A model generated the notes under the pieces. It saw nothing but the letters and a program-made list of their open reading frames with translations, searched no databases and had not been told where the DNA came from. Shown piece after piece: positions 52,679 to 62,084 of a DNA stretch of 64,000 nucleotides. The position numbers and the translations under genes are program-made. Each line of letters starts with the position of its first letter. Positions within the stretch are counted from its first letter, which is position 1. The DNA is from CADEDH01 sp965216205 (GTDB lineage Bacteria > Actinomycetota > Acidimicrobiia > Acidimicrobiales > SZUA-35): assembly GCA_965216205.1 (NCBI GenBank), contig OZ244139.1, positions 5,146,001-5,210,000 on the forward strand, read 5' to 3'.

Positions 52679-53941
52679 ATGACACAGAAACACTGGCTCA
52701 GAACACTGGCGCTGCTGATGGCCTTCGGGCTCGTCGCTGCCGCGTGTGGTGGTGACGACGACGCGGATGGCGATGGCGGCACGGATGCCGGCGAGTCGTC
52801 CGAGGACGACACGACCACGACGGCCGCAGCCGCCGAAGGCGACGAAGGCGACGAGGGCGACGACGCCACGACCGGTGAGGACGAGGGCGAGGGCGACGAC
52901 GCGGGCGAGACGGCGGCCGCGAACCTCGCCGACGTGTGCCCGGCGACGATGGTGATCCAGACCGACTGGTTCCCGGAGTCGGAGCACGGCGCGCTCTACC
53001 ACCTCGTGGGCGACGACTTCGCGATCGACGCCGACGCCAAGCGGGTGTCGGGCAGCATGCAGTTGAACGGTGAGGACCTCGGGATCGACATCGAGATCCG
53101 AGCCGGTGGACCGGCGATCGGTACGGGCAACGTCGCCGCCGAGATGTACGTCGACGACGACATCACGATGGGCTACGCCACGACCGACGGGCAGATCCTC
53201 CGCTTCGAGGACACGCCGCTGCTGTCGGTGATGGCGCCGCTCGAGCAGAACCCCCAGATCATCTACTGGGATCCGGAGACCTACCCCGAGGTCAAGACGC
53301 TGGCCGATCTCGGTGAGGCCGGCGTGACGATCAACGTCTTCGGCGGCGGGACCTTCGCCGACGTGTTCGTGGCCCAGGGCATCTGGAACGCCGATCAGGT
53401 CGACCCCTCCTACGACGGCTCCCCCGCCCGTTTCGTGGCCGAGGGCGACATCGCGCAGCAGGGCTTCGCCTCCGCTGAGGTGTGGATCTACAAGAACCAG
53501 GTCGAGGAGTACGGCCGAGATCTCGCGTTCGAGACGCTGAACGACGCCGGCTTCCCGGTCTACTCGCAGACCCTTGCGATCCGACCCGACGACCTGGAGA
53601 CCCTCTCGCCCTGCCTCGAGGTGTTCATCCCGATCGTGCAGCAGGCGACGGTCGACTTCTACGCCAACCCCGATGTCACCAACGCGCTGATCGTCGAGAC
53701 GGTGGCCGAGTACGACACGTTCTGGACCTACCCGGCTGAGCTGGCGGACTTCTCGGTCGCGACCCAGGTCGAGCTGGGTCTCGCCGGGAACGGTCCCGAC
53801 GGCACGGTCGGCAACATGGTCGACTCGCGGATCCAGGAGATCATCGACGCCCTGGCCGCCGCCGAGATGGACTTCCCGGCCGACATCACCCCGGCCGACA
53901 TCTTCACGAACGAGTTCATCGACGAGAGCATCGGCTTCTAG
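52679..53941 (+). CDS. ABC importer substrate-binding lipoprotein
   Basis: 420 residues. A signal peptide with a lipobox (LVAAACGG, lipid at Cys near residue 24) is followed by about 60 residues rich in Asp, Glu, Thr and Gly (GDEGDEGDDATTGEDEGEG), a flexible tether. The ligand domain has the NMT1/THI5-like two-lobe fold (MVIQTDWFPESEHGALYHL, GGTFADVFVAQGIW). The ligand is unknown; neighbouring ring hydrolases and UbiD suggest an aromatic or heterocycle. ATG 52679 follows GGGAGAGG. Confidence 0.9.
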   Translation: MTQKHWLRTLALLMAFGLVAAACGGDDDADGDGGTDAGESSEDDTTTTAAAAEGDEGDEGDDATTGEDEGEGDDAGETAAANLADVCPATMVIQTDWFPESEHGALYHLVGDDFAIDADAKRVSGSMQLNGEDLGIDIEIRAGGPAIGTGNVAAEMYVDDDITMGYATTDGQILRFEDTPLLSVMAPLEQNPQIIYWDPETYPEVKTLADLGEAGVTINVFGGGTFADVFVAQGIWNADQVDPSYDGSPARFVAEGDIAQQGFASAEVWIYKNQVEEYGRDLAFETLNDAGFPVYSQTLAIRPDDLETLSPCLEVFIPIVQQATVDFYANPDVTNALIVETVAEYDTFWTYPAELADFSVATQVELGLAGNGPDGTVGNMVDSRIQEIIDALAAAEMDFPADITPADIFTNEFIDESIGF

Positions 53942-53953
53942 GAGCTCGACGAC

Positions 53954-54000
53954 GGGGGCCGTTTGGCCGCGGCGGTGACGCTGCGGCCAAACCGGCTCCC
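53954..54000. terminator. candidate terminator after the ABC importer operon
   Basis: GGGGGCCGTTTGGCCGC and GCGGCCAAACCGGCTCCC pair around CGGCGGTGAC-type loop bases, a near-perfect stem about 13 bp after the binding-protein stop. No U-run follows, as is common in G+C-rich actinobacteria, so intrinsic termination is likely but not certain. Confidence 0.55.
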
Positions 54001-54089
54001 GACCAGATCACCTCGCCGGACGGTCGGTTCCGCGTCGCATCGACGACGTCGGTATCGGCCGTCCGGCGCGTTCGGCAACGCGGCGCCGG

Positions 54090-55397
54090 TCAGGGACGGT
54101 GGAGCGTCGTCCGCTGATCGGCGGAGGCCACGAGGCGACCGTTGCGGAAGACCCGACGTGACATCGGGGCATCGGCGATGGCGGCCCTTGCGGAGGGGGC
54201 GTCGATGGCGACGAGATCGGCGGGGGCGCCCACGAGCGGTTCGCCGCCGGGGCCGGTGACCGGTTCGAGTCCGAGGGCGGCGCGGGCCCCGTCGGCCACC
54301 ATGGCGTAGGCGTCGTCCGGCAGGCGGTGGCCGGCCATGACGAGCAGTGCTGCCGTCTCCAGCGGGTCGCTGCGGCCGACGAGATTGAACGGGTCCTGCA
54401 CGTTGTCGCCGCCCCCCACCACGGTCGCACCGGCGTCGGCCAGCGCAGCGATCGCGGTCAGCCCGCGGGGCGTGCCCGTCGGGTGGTCTCGCCCCTGGAG
54501 GAAGAGGTTCGTCTGAGGCAAGGCGATCACCGCAATCCCGGCCTCCGCCACCTCGCCGGCCACCACCGCCTGGACCTCCGGCGTCTGCATGCCCAGCGTG
54601 ACGCAATGGCTCGCCGCCACCGCGTGCTCGAAGCCGCGGTCGGTCACCTGTCGGGCCAGCTCACGCAGGGTCAGCACCGACGGGTCGAGCATCTCGTCGA
54701 CGTGGAGATCGACGTCGAGCCCGGCCTCGTCGGCCGCATCGAGCACCAGCTGGATGAGGCCGGGACCGTCCGGGTCGAGGTGGGGGCAGCCGCCGACGAG
54801 ATCGACACCGGCCTCCATGGCCTCGGCGAGCGCCGCTCGGATCGGTGCTCCCTCGGGGCCGGTGGCGGGGGTGCCGAGCAGGGCGACGGTCTGTACGTCG
54901 AGCAGACCGTCGAACCGGGCGGCCGCCTCCTTCACCGCGACCACACCGGCGGCTCCCGTTTCGCCCAACACGTTCACGTGGCTGCGGACGGCGGTCACAC
55001 CGTGGACCAACAGCAGCTCCATCGCCGCTGCCGCCCGCTCGACGGTGTCGCTATGGGTCAGTGTGCCGGCCGCGGCGGCCGTGACCCACGCGTCGATCGC
55101 GCCGAGCAGATCGCCCCGGGGGTTCGGCACCACCTCGGCGGTCAACGCCTTGTCGAGGTGGGCGTGGGGTTCGGCCATCGCCGGCAGGACCAGCCACCCG
55201 CCGAGATCGACACCGCCGGCCACGCCCGCCGGTCCACTGCTCGCCGCGTCACCACCGGTCGAGCTGGCCGCCGGCGCCACCGATGCGATCCTGCCATCGG
55301 CCACGACGATGTCGACGAGCCGGCCGTCGGGCAGGCGGCCGTTGCCGAGGCGGAGCTCGTCGGTCGCGGGGCTCGGCACGGAGGATGGCGCGGTCAC
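54090..55397 (-). CDS. cytosine-deaminase-like amidohydrolase
   Basis: 435 residues. Motifs: AEPHAHLDKAL (HxH), HVDEMLDPSV, AASHCVTLGM, ALPQTNLFLQGRDHP and GGDNVQDPFNLVG. The last two are typical of the cytosine-deaminase/isopropylammelide subgroup. It would deaminate a pyrimidine or related ring. GTG 55397 follows GGTGG. It faces away from UbiD across 64 bp. A hydrophobic Ala/Gly stretch near residue 50 (TGGDAASSGPAGVAGG) looks like an added loop. Confidence 0.87.
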   Translation of the reverse strand: MTAPSSVPSPATDELRLGNGRLPDGRLVDIVVADGRIASVAPAASSTGGDAASSGPAGVAGGVDLGGWLVLPAMAEPHAHLDKALTAEVVPNPRGDLLGAIDAWVTAAAAGTLTHSDTVERAAAAMELLLVHGVTAVRSHVNVLGETGAAGVVAVKEAAARFDGLLDVQTVALLGTPATGPEGAPIRAALAEAMEAGVDLVGGCPHLDPDGPGLIQLVLDAADEAGLDVDLHVDEMLDPSVLTLRELARQVTDRGFEHAVAASHCVTLGMQTPEVQAVVAGEVAEAGIAVIALPQTNLFLQGRDHPTGTPRGLTAIAALADAGATVVGGGDNVQDPFNLVGRSDPLETAALLVMAGHRLPDDAYAMVADGARAALGLEPVTGPGGEPLVGAPADLVAIDAPSARAAIADAPMSRRVFRNGRLVASADQRTTLHRP

Positions 55398-55461
55398 GGA
55401 ACCACCGTAGCGAGCCAGCGCCAACCGTCGAGCGGCGAAGCCCCAGCACTAGGTTTGGGCC

Positions 55462-56841
55462 ATGACCAATGCCGACATCGTCGACCTACGGAGCTACATC
55501 GAGACCCTCGACGCGGCAGGACAGTTGGCGAGGATCGACCAGAAGGTGTCGCAGGTCCACGAACTGGCCGATGTGGCCGCTGCGCTGGCCCGCAACGACG
55601 TTGGCGCCGGGCTCTTCACCGACGTCGAGGGCAGCCACTGGCCGATCTTCGCCGGCGGGGTGACCTCCCACCGCCGGGCGGCGATCGCGTTGGGGTGCGA
55701 GCCGGGCGAGATCATCGAGCGGATGGGGACGGCGATGGACCCGGCGAACGGGATCGCCACCACCAGGGTCGACACCGCAGCGTGGCATGACAACACCGTG
55801 ACCGGCGACGACGTCGACGTGGACCTGCTGCCGATCCCCACCCACAGCAGGGGCGACGGCGGGGCGTTCATCACCGGCGCGGTCACGGTCACCAGGGATC
55901 CGGTGTCGGGCCGAGGGAACCTGTCGTACAACCGGATGCTGCGCATGGACCGCCGCACGTTCGGCTTCAACCTCAACGAGTGGCGCGACGTCGGCACGTT
56001 CATGCGCAGCCGCCCCGACCCGGACGCCCCGTTCCCGGTGGCGCTGGCGATCGGGCTCGACCCGGCGATCATGATCGCGGCCGGCATCCGCACCGAGATC
56101 GACGAGTTGCTGATCGCCGGGGCGCTGCGGGGCAGGGGGATCGAGGTGTGCCGGGGGCGCACGGTGGAGGTCGACATCCCCGCTGCAGCCGAGGTGGTGA
56201 TCGAGGGCATGATCCGGCCTGCGGTCCGAGCACCGGAGGGACCCCTGGCGGAGTTCCACGGTTACCACGGCGAGCCGTGGAACTCGCCGACCATCGAGGT
56301 GACCGCCATCTCGTGGCGCGACGACCCGATCTACCAGACGATCATCCCCGGCTGGTACGAGCACATCTACATCGGCAACGTGCTCCCCCGAGAGCCACTG
56401 CTCCGACGGTTCGTCCGACACCTCGATCCGGCTGCCGACGTGCACATCCCCCCGTACGGCAACGGGTTCCTGGCCGTCGTCCAGATCGACCGCGACAACC
56501 CCGGAACCCCCAAGAACCTGGCCATGGCGGCGCTGACCGCCCACATCAACATCCGCAACGTGGTGGTGGTGGACCGCGACATCGACATGCACGACCCGGC
56601 CGAGGTGTCGTGGGCGCTGACGAACCGTGTCGACTGGGGTCTCGACACCTTCACCGTGCCGGGAGCCCAGGGCCACGAGATGGACCCGACGGCCGACACG
56701 AGGGGGATCAGCACCAAGCTCGGCGTCGACGCCACCTACAAGCGGGAGCGGCGGGAGTACGGCGAGCGGGTGGCCTATCCCCCGATCGATCTGGCCTCCT
56801 ACCTCCAGCCGGTCGCCGCCGCACAGGACGCGGAAGCGTGA
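55462..56841 (+). CDS. UbiD-family decarboxylase
   Basis: 459 residues. VDLRSYIETLDAAGQLARID at the start and GNLSYNRMLRMDRRTFGFNL, AEFHGYHGEPWNSP and GNVLPREPLLRRF are UbiD features. The Glu in AEFHGYHGE and nearby Arg/Glu residues form the expected acid-base set. These enzymes need prenylated FMN and reversibly decarboxylate aromatic or unsaturated acids. The next gene is UbiX, whose GTG overlaps this stop (GTGA). The substrate may be an aromatic acid produced or imported by the neighbours. Confidence 0.93.
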   Translation: MTNADIVDLRSYIETLDAAGQLARIDQKVSQVHELADVAAALARNDVGAGLFTDVEGSHWPIFAGGVTSHRRAAIALGCEPGEIIERMGTAMDPANGIATTRVDTAAWHDNTVTGDDVDVDLLPIPTHSRGDGGAFITGAVTVTRDPVSGRGNLSYNRMLRMDRRTFGFNLNEWRDVGTFMRSRPDPDAPFPVALAIGLDPAIMIAAGIRTEIDELLIAGALRGRGIEVCRGRTVEVDIPAAAEVVIEGMIRPAVRAPEGPLAEFHGYHGEPWNSPTIEVTAISWRDDPIYQTIIPGWYEHIYIGNVLPREPLLRRFVRHLDPAADVHIPPYGNGFLAVVQIDRDNPGTPKNLAMAALTAHINIRNVVVVDRDIDMHDPAEVSWALTNRVDWGLDTFTVPGAQGHEMDPTADTRGISTKLGVDATYKRERREYGERVAYPPIDLASYLQPVAAAQDAEA

Positions 56842-57413
56842 CCGATCGCCACCGCGACCGGGCCCGGGTCGTCGTCGCGATCACGGGGGCCAGCGGCTCG
56901 GTGTTCGGGATCCGGGCCCTCGAGATGTTGCGCGACGTCGGCACGGAGACGCACCTGGTGCTCACCGGGCCAGCCCGGACCACGATGGCGATCGAGACCG
57001 ACCGGACCCCGGCCGACGTTGAGGCCATGGCCGACCACGTCCATCCCGTGCGCGACGTCGCGGCGCCGATCGCGAGCGGCTCGTTCCCCACGTCGGGCAT
57101 GATCGTCGCCCCGTGCTCGATCAAGACGCTCTCGTCGATCGCCAACTCCTACAGCTCGGAACTGGTCACCAGAGCCGCCGACGTGACGCTCAAGGAGCGC
57201 CGCCCACTGGTGCTCATGGTGCGGGAGACGCCGTTCCATCTCGGCCACCTCCGGCTCATGACCCAGGTGGCGGAGATGGGTGGCATCATCCAGCCCCCCG
57301 TGCCCGCGTTCTACAACGAGCCGGCGACGATCGCCGACCTCGTCGACCACGCCGTCGCCCGGGCCCTCGAGCACCTGTCGGTCGACCATCCATCGCTCCG
57401 GCGATGGTCGTGA
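56838..57413 (+). CDS. ubiX: UbiX-like flavin prenyltransferase
   Basis: 191 residues. VVVAITGASGSVFGIRALEM, PCSIKTLSSIANSYSSEL and LMVRETPFHLGHLRLM are the UbiX hallmarks. It makes prenylated FMN from FMN and a dimethylallyl phosphate for the UbiD partner. GTG 56838 overlaps the UbiD stop, so the pair is coupled. The last 10 residues (VDHPSLRRWS) are variable. A 164-bp gap follows before the next gene. Confidence 0.93.
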   Translation: MTDRHRDRARVVVAITGASGSVFGIRALEMLRDVGTETHLVLTGPARTTMAIETDRTPADVEAMADHVHPVRDVAAPIASGSFPTSGMIVAPCSIKTLSSIANSYSSELVTRAADVTLKERRPLVLMVRETPFHLGHLRLMTQVAEMGGIIQPPVPAFYNEPATIADLVDHAVARALEHLSVDHPSLRRWS

Positions 57414-57577
57414 CAGCGAGCGTCACGGCTCCAGCTCGGAACCGACGGTCTTTGGACAACTAGCACGCTCGCCACCCCAGCGCGCTAACCTCGCCAGCGG
57501 TGGCCCCGCTACGGGCCCAGGCGGAGACGCGATCGGTGGACGGGCGCTGCCGATCACGGTCATCAAGGGGGTCTTTG

Positions 57578-59632
57578 GTGGAAGGACAGGACGACCCGAG
57601 CGAGCCTGAAGAGGCCGCTATCGCCGAGCTGGAAGAACTCGAGCGAGACAGGGACGAGCTGCTGGCCGTGCTCCGAGACGAGCAGAACCCGGACCGGTGG
57701 GCGATGTACGCGGCGAGGTTGGACGACGCCCGGGCCGAGATCCAGCGCATCCGAACACAACTGGGCTACCACACCCCGCAGTCGCTGGACGTGCCAGCTT
57801 CCCGGAGCTTCGTGGTCGACACCGGCAACCACCGGTTGGCGGACATGGCAGCCCAACAACGGATCGATCCGAGCGGCCCGCTGCCGCTCCAGTCCTATCC
57901 GCCGCCGTCGCCACCGATCCCCCCCGTCTCGCCGCGACGGACCGAGGTGGCCAGCCAGGCCCAGCCCTCTCGGTGGGAGGTGCGGTTGACGCCGGGGCGA
58001 GCGCTCGCCATGTTCGGTTGGCTCGTCGCGATCGTGCTCCTGGCGTGGTTGACCATCGACCGGGTCTTCGACGGATCCGGGACCGATGTCGTCACCGACG
58101 ACGGCACGGCCGCGGCCGAAGCCGGACCGATCGCCGAGATCGAGTCGGTCCTCGGCGGAATGGGCCTCAGCGGTGTCGTAGTCGAGCAGCGGGGCGAGGT
58201 GATCCACCTGATCGGCACCGTGCCGACCGAAGCAGAGCGCATAGCTGCCATCGGCGCCGCCCAAGCCCTGGCCGAGGACCTGACGATCGACGGGAACCAG
58301 CTCGTCGTCACGGGTGGCGATCTCGAACCCGCGGCGGCGCCGGAGGCCGACGGGAACCGCCCCGCCGCGCTGCAGGCCGAGATCGACCGGGTGGTGGCGG
58401 CGACGCCGATCATCTTCGAGAGCGGGCAGGCGACGCTCACGGAGCTGAATCAGCGAGTCCTGAACAACGTTGCGACGGCAATGCTGGCCTATCAGGACAT
58501 TCCGGTGACGATCGTCGGTCTGAGCGATCTGGTCGGGTCCGAGGATGCCAATCGAGAGCTGAGCCTGGTGCGGGCCGAGAGCGTTCGGGCCTACCTGGTC
58601 GCGCAGGGTGTCCCGGAAGGGAACCTCAGGATCGATGCCAGGGGCGAGCAGGCATCGTCCGGGTCCGAGGCACTGGCCGGCCTGGAGCGGACCGTCGACT
58701 TCGAGGTCGACATGGCCGCCGTCCCCGCGGGAACCGGAGGGTTGCGCGTCGCGGTGATCACCCCGAGCGCCAGCAACGACCTGGCCTTCAGCCAGAGCAT
58801 GGTCGATTCCATCAACCTGGTCGCCTCCGAACGAGGTGACCTCGACGTCACGGTCCTCGACAACATGTTCGTGCCCGAGGACGCCACGGCCGAGATGCGG
58901 GGCCTCGCCGGTGATGGTTATGACCTCATCATCGCCCACGGCGCCCAGTACGGCGCAGGGGTGCAGGAGGTGGCGACCGAGTTCCCCGACGTCGTCTTCG
59001 CGTGGGGCACGGCCAGCGACACGTTCGGCTTGCCGAACGTGTACGCCTACGACTCGGCCAGCGAGCAGGGCGCGTACGTACTGGGAGCGATGAGCGCGCT
59101 GGTGAGCGAGAGCAAGGTGCTCGGCGTGGTCGCCCCGATCGAGGTCGGCGACGTCAAGCGTTACGTCGACGGTTTTCGAGCCGGCGCCGAGGCCGAGGCG
59201 CAGGCCAACGTCCTGGTCACCTACACCAACTCGTTCTCCGACCTCGCGCTCGCCGCCGAGGCGGCTGAAGCTCACATCGGCGAGGGCGCCGACGTGATGA
59301 CGGGACAGGCGCAGATGGTCGTCGGTGCGGTCAACGTCGCCTCCGAGAACGACGTGCTGTGGTTCGGTAGCCAGTCCAACCAGGCATCGCTGGCCCCGAA
59401 CCTCGTCGTGGCGTCGCAGGTCAGCCACTGGGAGGTGATCTTGCGCCTGGTGGTCGAGGACGTCGCCGCCGGGACGGTGGCCAGCGAGACGTTCACCGCC
59501 GACCTGGCCAACGGCGGTCTGGTGATCGAGTACAACCCCGACTACGCGCTGCCTGCCGAGATCCGGGCGCGCGGTGACCAGCTCACCGAAGAGATCGCGA
59601 ACGGCACACTGCGGGTGCCGGTCGAGGGCTGA
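57578..59632 (+). CDS. coiled coil-TM-BON-OmpA-BMP multidomain surface protein
   Basis: 684 residues in an unusual order: a Glu-rich coiled coil (about 10-62), a Pro-rich region (100-125), one membrane helix (about 141-160, FGWLVAIVLLAWLTI), a BON-like domain (about 185-250, VLGGMGLSGVVVEQRGEVIH), an OmpA-like domain (about 277-380, PIIFESGQATL then VRAESVRAYLVAQGVP) and a BMP/PnrA-type ligand-binding domain (about 388-680, VAVITPSASNDLAFSQSMVD then DLIIAHGAQYGAG). BMP proteins bind nucleosides and are normally free lipoproteins. GTG 57578 follows AAGGGGG. The protein could hold a binding domain at the wall. Confidence 0.78.
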   Translation: MEGQDDPSEPEEAAIAELEELERDRDELLAVLRDEQNPDRWAMYAARLDDARAEIQRIRTQLGYHTPQSLDVPASRSFVVDTGNHRLADMAAQQRIDPSGPLPLQSYPPPSPPIPPVSPRRTEVASQAQPSRWEVRLTPGRALAMFGWLVAIVLLAWLTIDRVFDGSGTDVVTDDGTAAAEAGPIAEIESVLGGMGLSGVVVEQRGEVIHLIGTVPTEAERIAAIGAAQALAEDLTIDGNQLVVTGGDLEPAAAPEADGNRPAALQAEIDRVVAATPIIFESGQATLTELNQRVLNNVATAMLAYQDIPVTIVGLSDLVGSEDANRELSLVRAESVRAYLVAQGVPEGNLRIDARGEQASSGSEALAGLERTVDFEVDMAAVPAGTGGLRVAVITPSASNDLAFSQSMVDSINLVASERGDLDVTVLDNMFVPEDATAEMRGLAGDGYDLIIAHGAQYGAGVQEVATEFPDVVFAWGTASDTFGLPNVYAYDSASEQGAYVLGAMSALVSESKVLGVVAPIEVGDVKRYVDGFRAGAEAEAQANVLVTYTNSFSDLALAAEAAEAHIGEGADVMTGQAQMVVGAVNVASENDVLWFGSQSNQASLAPNLVVASQVSHWEVILRLVVEDVAAGTVASETFTADLANGGLVIEYNPDYALPAEIRARGDQLTEEIANGTLRVPVEG

Positions 59633-59663
59633 CTGGCTGTTGGTGCTCGACTACGCTGACCAG

Positions 59664-60575
59664 ATGCACGAGCGGGGGTCCCCCCTCGGGTCGGTCCGAC
59701 CGTCCACCTGGCGCGAGGCCGTGGAGCTCCGGGCGCAACACCCCGACCTGGTGCCGATCTGCGGCGGGACCGACCTCATGGTCGACGTCAACTTCGACCG
59801 GGCCCGCCCTGCTGGACTGCTCGATCTGTCCGGCATCGCCGAGATCGCCGAATGGGCGATGCTCGACGGCGGCCGAACGGTGCAGATCGGGGCCGGCGTC
59901 ACCTATACCCGGCTGCTCGCGGAGCTGGCCGGACCCTGTCCCGGCCTGGCCCTGGCCGCCCGGACCGTCGGATCGCCCCAGATCCGCAACCGGGGCACCG
60001 TGGCCGGCAATCTGGCGACGGCGTCACCAGCCGGCGACTGCCATCCCCCGTTGCTCGCCGCTCGGGCCGAGGTGGAGGTCGAGTCGATCGCCGGTTCGCG
60101 GCTGATCGCCATCGATGACTTCTTCCTGGGACCGAAGCGCACTGCGCTCGCGCCGAACGAGCTGATCCGGGCGGTTCGAGTCCCGGCCGCCACCGGTCCC
60201 CGGCAGTTCGCCAAGGTCGGTCCCCGCAACGCGATGGCGATCGCAGCCGTGTCGTTCGCCGTGAGCATCGACCCCGAAGAGGGCCGGGTGGGCACGGGGA
60301 TCGGATCGGCCGGACCGACGCCGCTCCGGGCCCTCGCCGCCGAGCAGCTCGCCGAGACCGCACTCGCCACCGCCGGGACCCCGGGCCAGCCCCTCGACCC
60401 GGCGGCAGCCGACGAGTTCGGCCGACTCGTGGCCGAGGTCGCCCGTCCCATCGACGACGTGCGAGCGACCGCCTCCTACCGGCGGCGATCCCTCGCAGTG
60501 CTCGGCCGGCGCTGCCTGAGCTGGGCGTGGAGCGAGCTCGCCGACGGCAACGGCCAGGAGCCGGTCGGGCGATGA
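59664..60575 (+). CDS. molybdenum hydroxylase FAD-binding subunit (second operon)
   Basis: 303 residues. ICGGTDLMVDVNF and PQIRNRGTVAGNLATASPAG are the FAD motifs; the end is ATASYRRRSLAVLGRR, the usual C-terminal domain. Unlike the first operon's subunit it keeps the full GNLATASPAGD motif. It is the first of a set followed by 2Fe-2S, CobW and Mo subunits. ATG 59664 is chosen; a GTG at 59643 would add seven residues. Its stop overlaps the next ATG (ATGA). Confidence 0.88.
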   Translation: MHERGSPLGSVRPSTWREAVELRAQHPDLVPICGGTDLMVDVNFDRARPAGLLDLSGIAEIAEWAMLDGGRTVQIGAGVTYTRLLAELAGPCPGLALAARTVGSPQIRNRGTVAGNLATASPAGDCHPPLLAARAEVEVESIAGSRLIAIDDFFLGPKRTALAPNELIRAVRVPAATGPRQFAKVGPRNAMAIAAVSFAVSIDPEEGRVGTGIGSAGPTPLRALAAEQLAETALATAGTPGQPLDPAAADEFGRLVAEVARPIDDVRATASYRRRSLAVLGRRCLSWAWSELADGNGQEPVGR

Positions 60576-61081
60576 GGGTCAGTCTCACGGTCAATGGGAC
60601 GCCGCACGTGGTCGACGATGTCTGGCATCTGGAGAGCCTGCTCTACCTGTTGCGGGAGCGCCTCGGCCTCCGCGGCACGAAAGATGCGTGCCAACAGGGA
60701 GAATGCGGCTCGTGCTCGATCTACCTCGACGGTGTCCTCGTGTGTGCATGCCTCGTCGCCGCCGGCCAGGCCGACGGCGCGACCGTGGTGAGCATCGAGG
60801 GGATCACCTCGGCGCCGGGTGACAGCGCCGACGGCGATCTCCACCCGATCCAGCGGGCGATGCTCGATGCTGGCGCCGTCCAGTGCGGCTTCTGCACGCC
60901 GGGGATGATCATGTCGATCCACGCGCTGCTCGCCGCCGAGCCCGACCCCGACGAGCTCACGATCCGGGAGGAGCTGGCCGGGAACTTGTGCCGCTGTACC
61001 GGCTACCAGAAGATCATCGACGCCGTGTGCGCTGCCGCCCGCAGCGGCGGCGTGTCAAGGAGGCCCGATGACCCTCGATGA
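60572..61081 (+). CDS. molybdenum hydroxylase 2Fe-2S subunit (second operon)
   Basis: 169 residues. Both clusters are intact: ACQQGECGSCS and LVCACL, then VQCGFCTPGMI and LCRCTGYQK. It transfers electrons from the molybdenum site to FAD. It overlaps the FAD-subunit stop at its start and the CobW start by 14 bp at its end, so all genes of the operon are coupled. The extra C-terminal tail SRRPDDPR is an effect of that overlap. Confidence 0.93.
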   Translation: MRVSLTVNGTPHVVDDVWHLESLLYLLRERLGLRGTKDACQQGECGSCSIYLDGVLVCACLVAAGQADGATVVSIEGITSAPGDSADGDLHPIQRAMLDAGAVQCGFCTPGMIMSIHALLAAEPDPDELTIREELAGNLCRCTGYQKIIDAVCAAARSGGVSRRPDDPR

Positions 61082-62084
61082 GAAGATACCGGTCACGATC
61101 CTGACCGGCTTCCTCGGATCGGGCAAGACGACGCTGCTCAACTACATCCTCCGAGAGCACCACGGGAAGCGGATCGCCATCATCGAGAACGAGTTCGGCG
61201 AGATCGACATCGACTCCGACCTCGTCGTCGCCTCCGACGAGGAGATCTACGAGATGGCCAACGGCTGCATCTGCTGCGTGACGTCGGTCCGGGGCGACCT
61301 GCTCGACGTGATCCGCAAGCTGATGAGCCGGAAGGAGCGAATCGACTACATCCTGCTGGAGACGAGCGGACTGGCCGACCCGATGCCAGTGGCCCAGGCG
61401 TTCTTCGTCGACGATCCCGTGCTCGACCACGTGACCCTCGACGCGATCGTCGCCCTGATCGACTCCGCCCACATCGAGCAGCACCTCGACGATGTCCGCT
61501 ACGACGGGATCGACAACCAGGCCGTCGACCAGATCGTCAGCGCCGACCGGCTGATCATCAACAAGGTCGACCTCGTCGACGACGAGTCGGTGGCCCGCAT
61601 CGCCGACCGCATCCGCCAGCTCAACCAGCGGTCGGCGATCGACACGTCGAGCTACGCCGAGGTCAACCTCGACGGCATCCTCGGCATCCGGGCCTTCGAG
61701 CTGTCGCAACGGGCGGCGAGCGACCCGGCATTCCTCGACAGCCACTACGTGCACAGCCACGACCCCGACATCGAGACCCACTCGATCCGGCTGCCGGGCG
61801 AGCTGGATCGAGAAGCGGTCGAAGCGGCAGCGTCGGCGATCGCCGAGACGTACGGCGGCGAGCTGCTCCGCTGGAAGGGGGTTCTCGCCATCGCCGGCAA
61901 CCCCAACCGCGTCGCGCTCCAGGGCGTCCACAGGATGTTCGAGTTCCACGACCTCGATCCCTGGCCGGCCGAACATCGCGACAGCCGAATCGTGCTCATT
62001 GGCAAGAACCTGCAGCGGGACGACCTCACCGCCCGCTTCGCCGCCTGCGCAGCAGGAACCTCCGCCGATGCGGGGAGCGCCTGA
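61068..62084 (+). CDS. CobW/G3E-family GTPase inside a molybdenum hydroxylase operon
   Basis: 338 residues. G1 GFLGSGKTTLLNYIL, the CxCC-type metal site GCICCVTS, Walker B-like LLETSGLADP, G4 INKVDLVDD and the CobW C-terminal domain (WKGVLAIAGNP). These GTPases load metal or protect zinc-dependent proteins. Here it lies between the Fe-S and Mo subunits and overlaps both, an arrangement that suggests a role in metal or cofactor delivery. It overlaps the Mo-subunit start by 1 bp (TGATG). Confidence 0.88.
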   Translation: MTLDEKIPVTILTGFLGSGKTTLLNYILREHHGKRIAIIENEFGEIDIDSDLVVASDEEIYEMANGCICCVTSVRGDLLDVIRKLMSRKERIDYILLETSGLADPMPVAQAFFVDDPVLDHVTLDAIVALIDSAHIEQHLDDVRYDGIDNQAVDQIVSADRLIINKVDLVDDESVARIADRIRQLNQRSAIDTSSYAEVNLDGILGIRAFELSQRAASDPAFLDSHYVHSHDPDIETHSIRLPGELDREAVEAAASAIAETYGGELLRWKGVLAIAGNPNRVALQGVHRMFEFHDLDPWPAEHRDSRIVLIGKNLQRDDLTARFAACAAGTSADAGSA

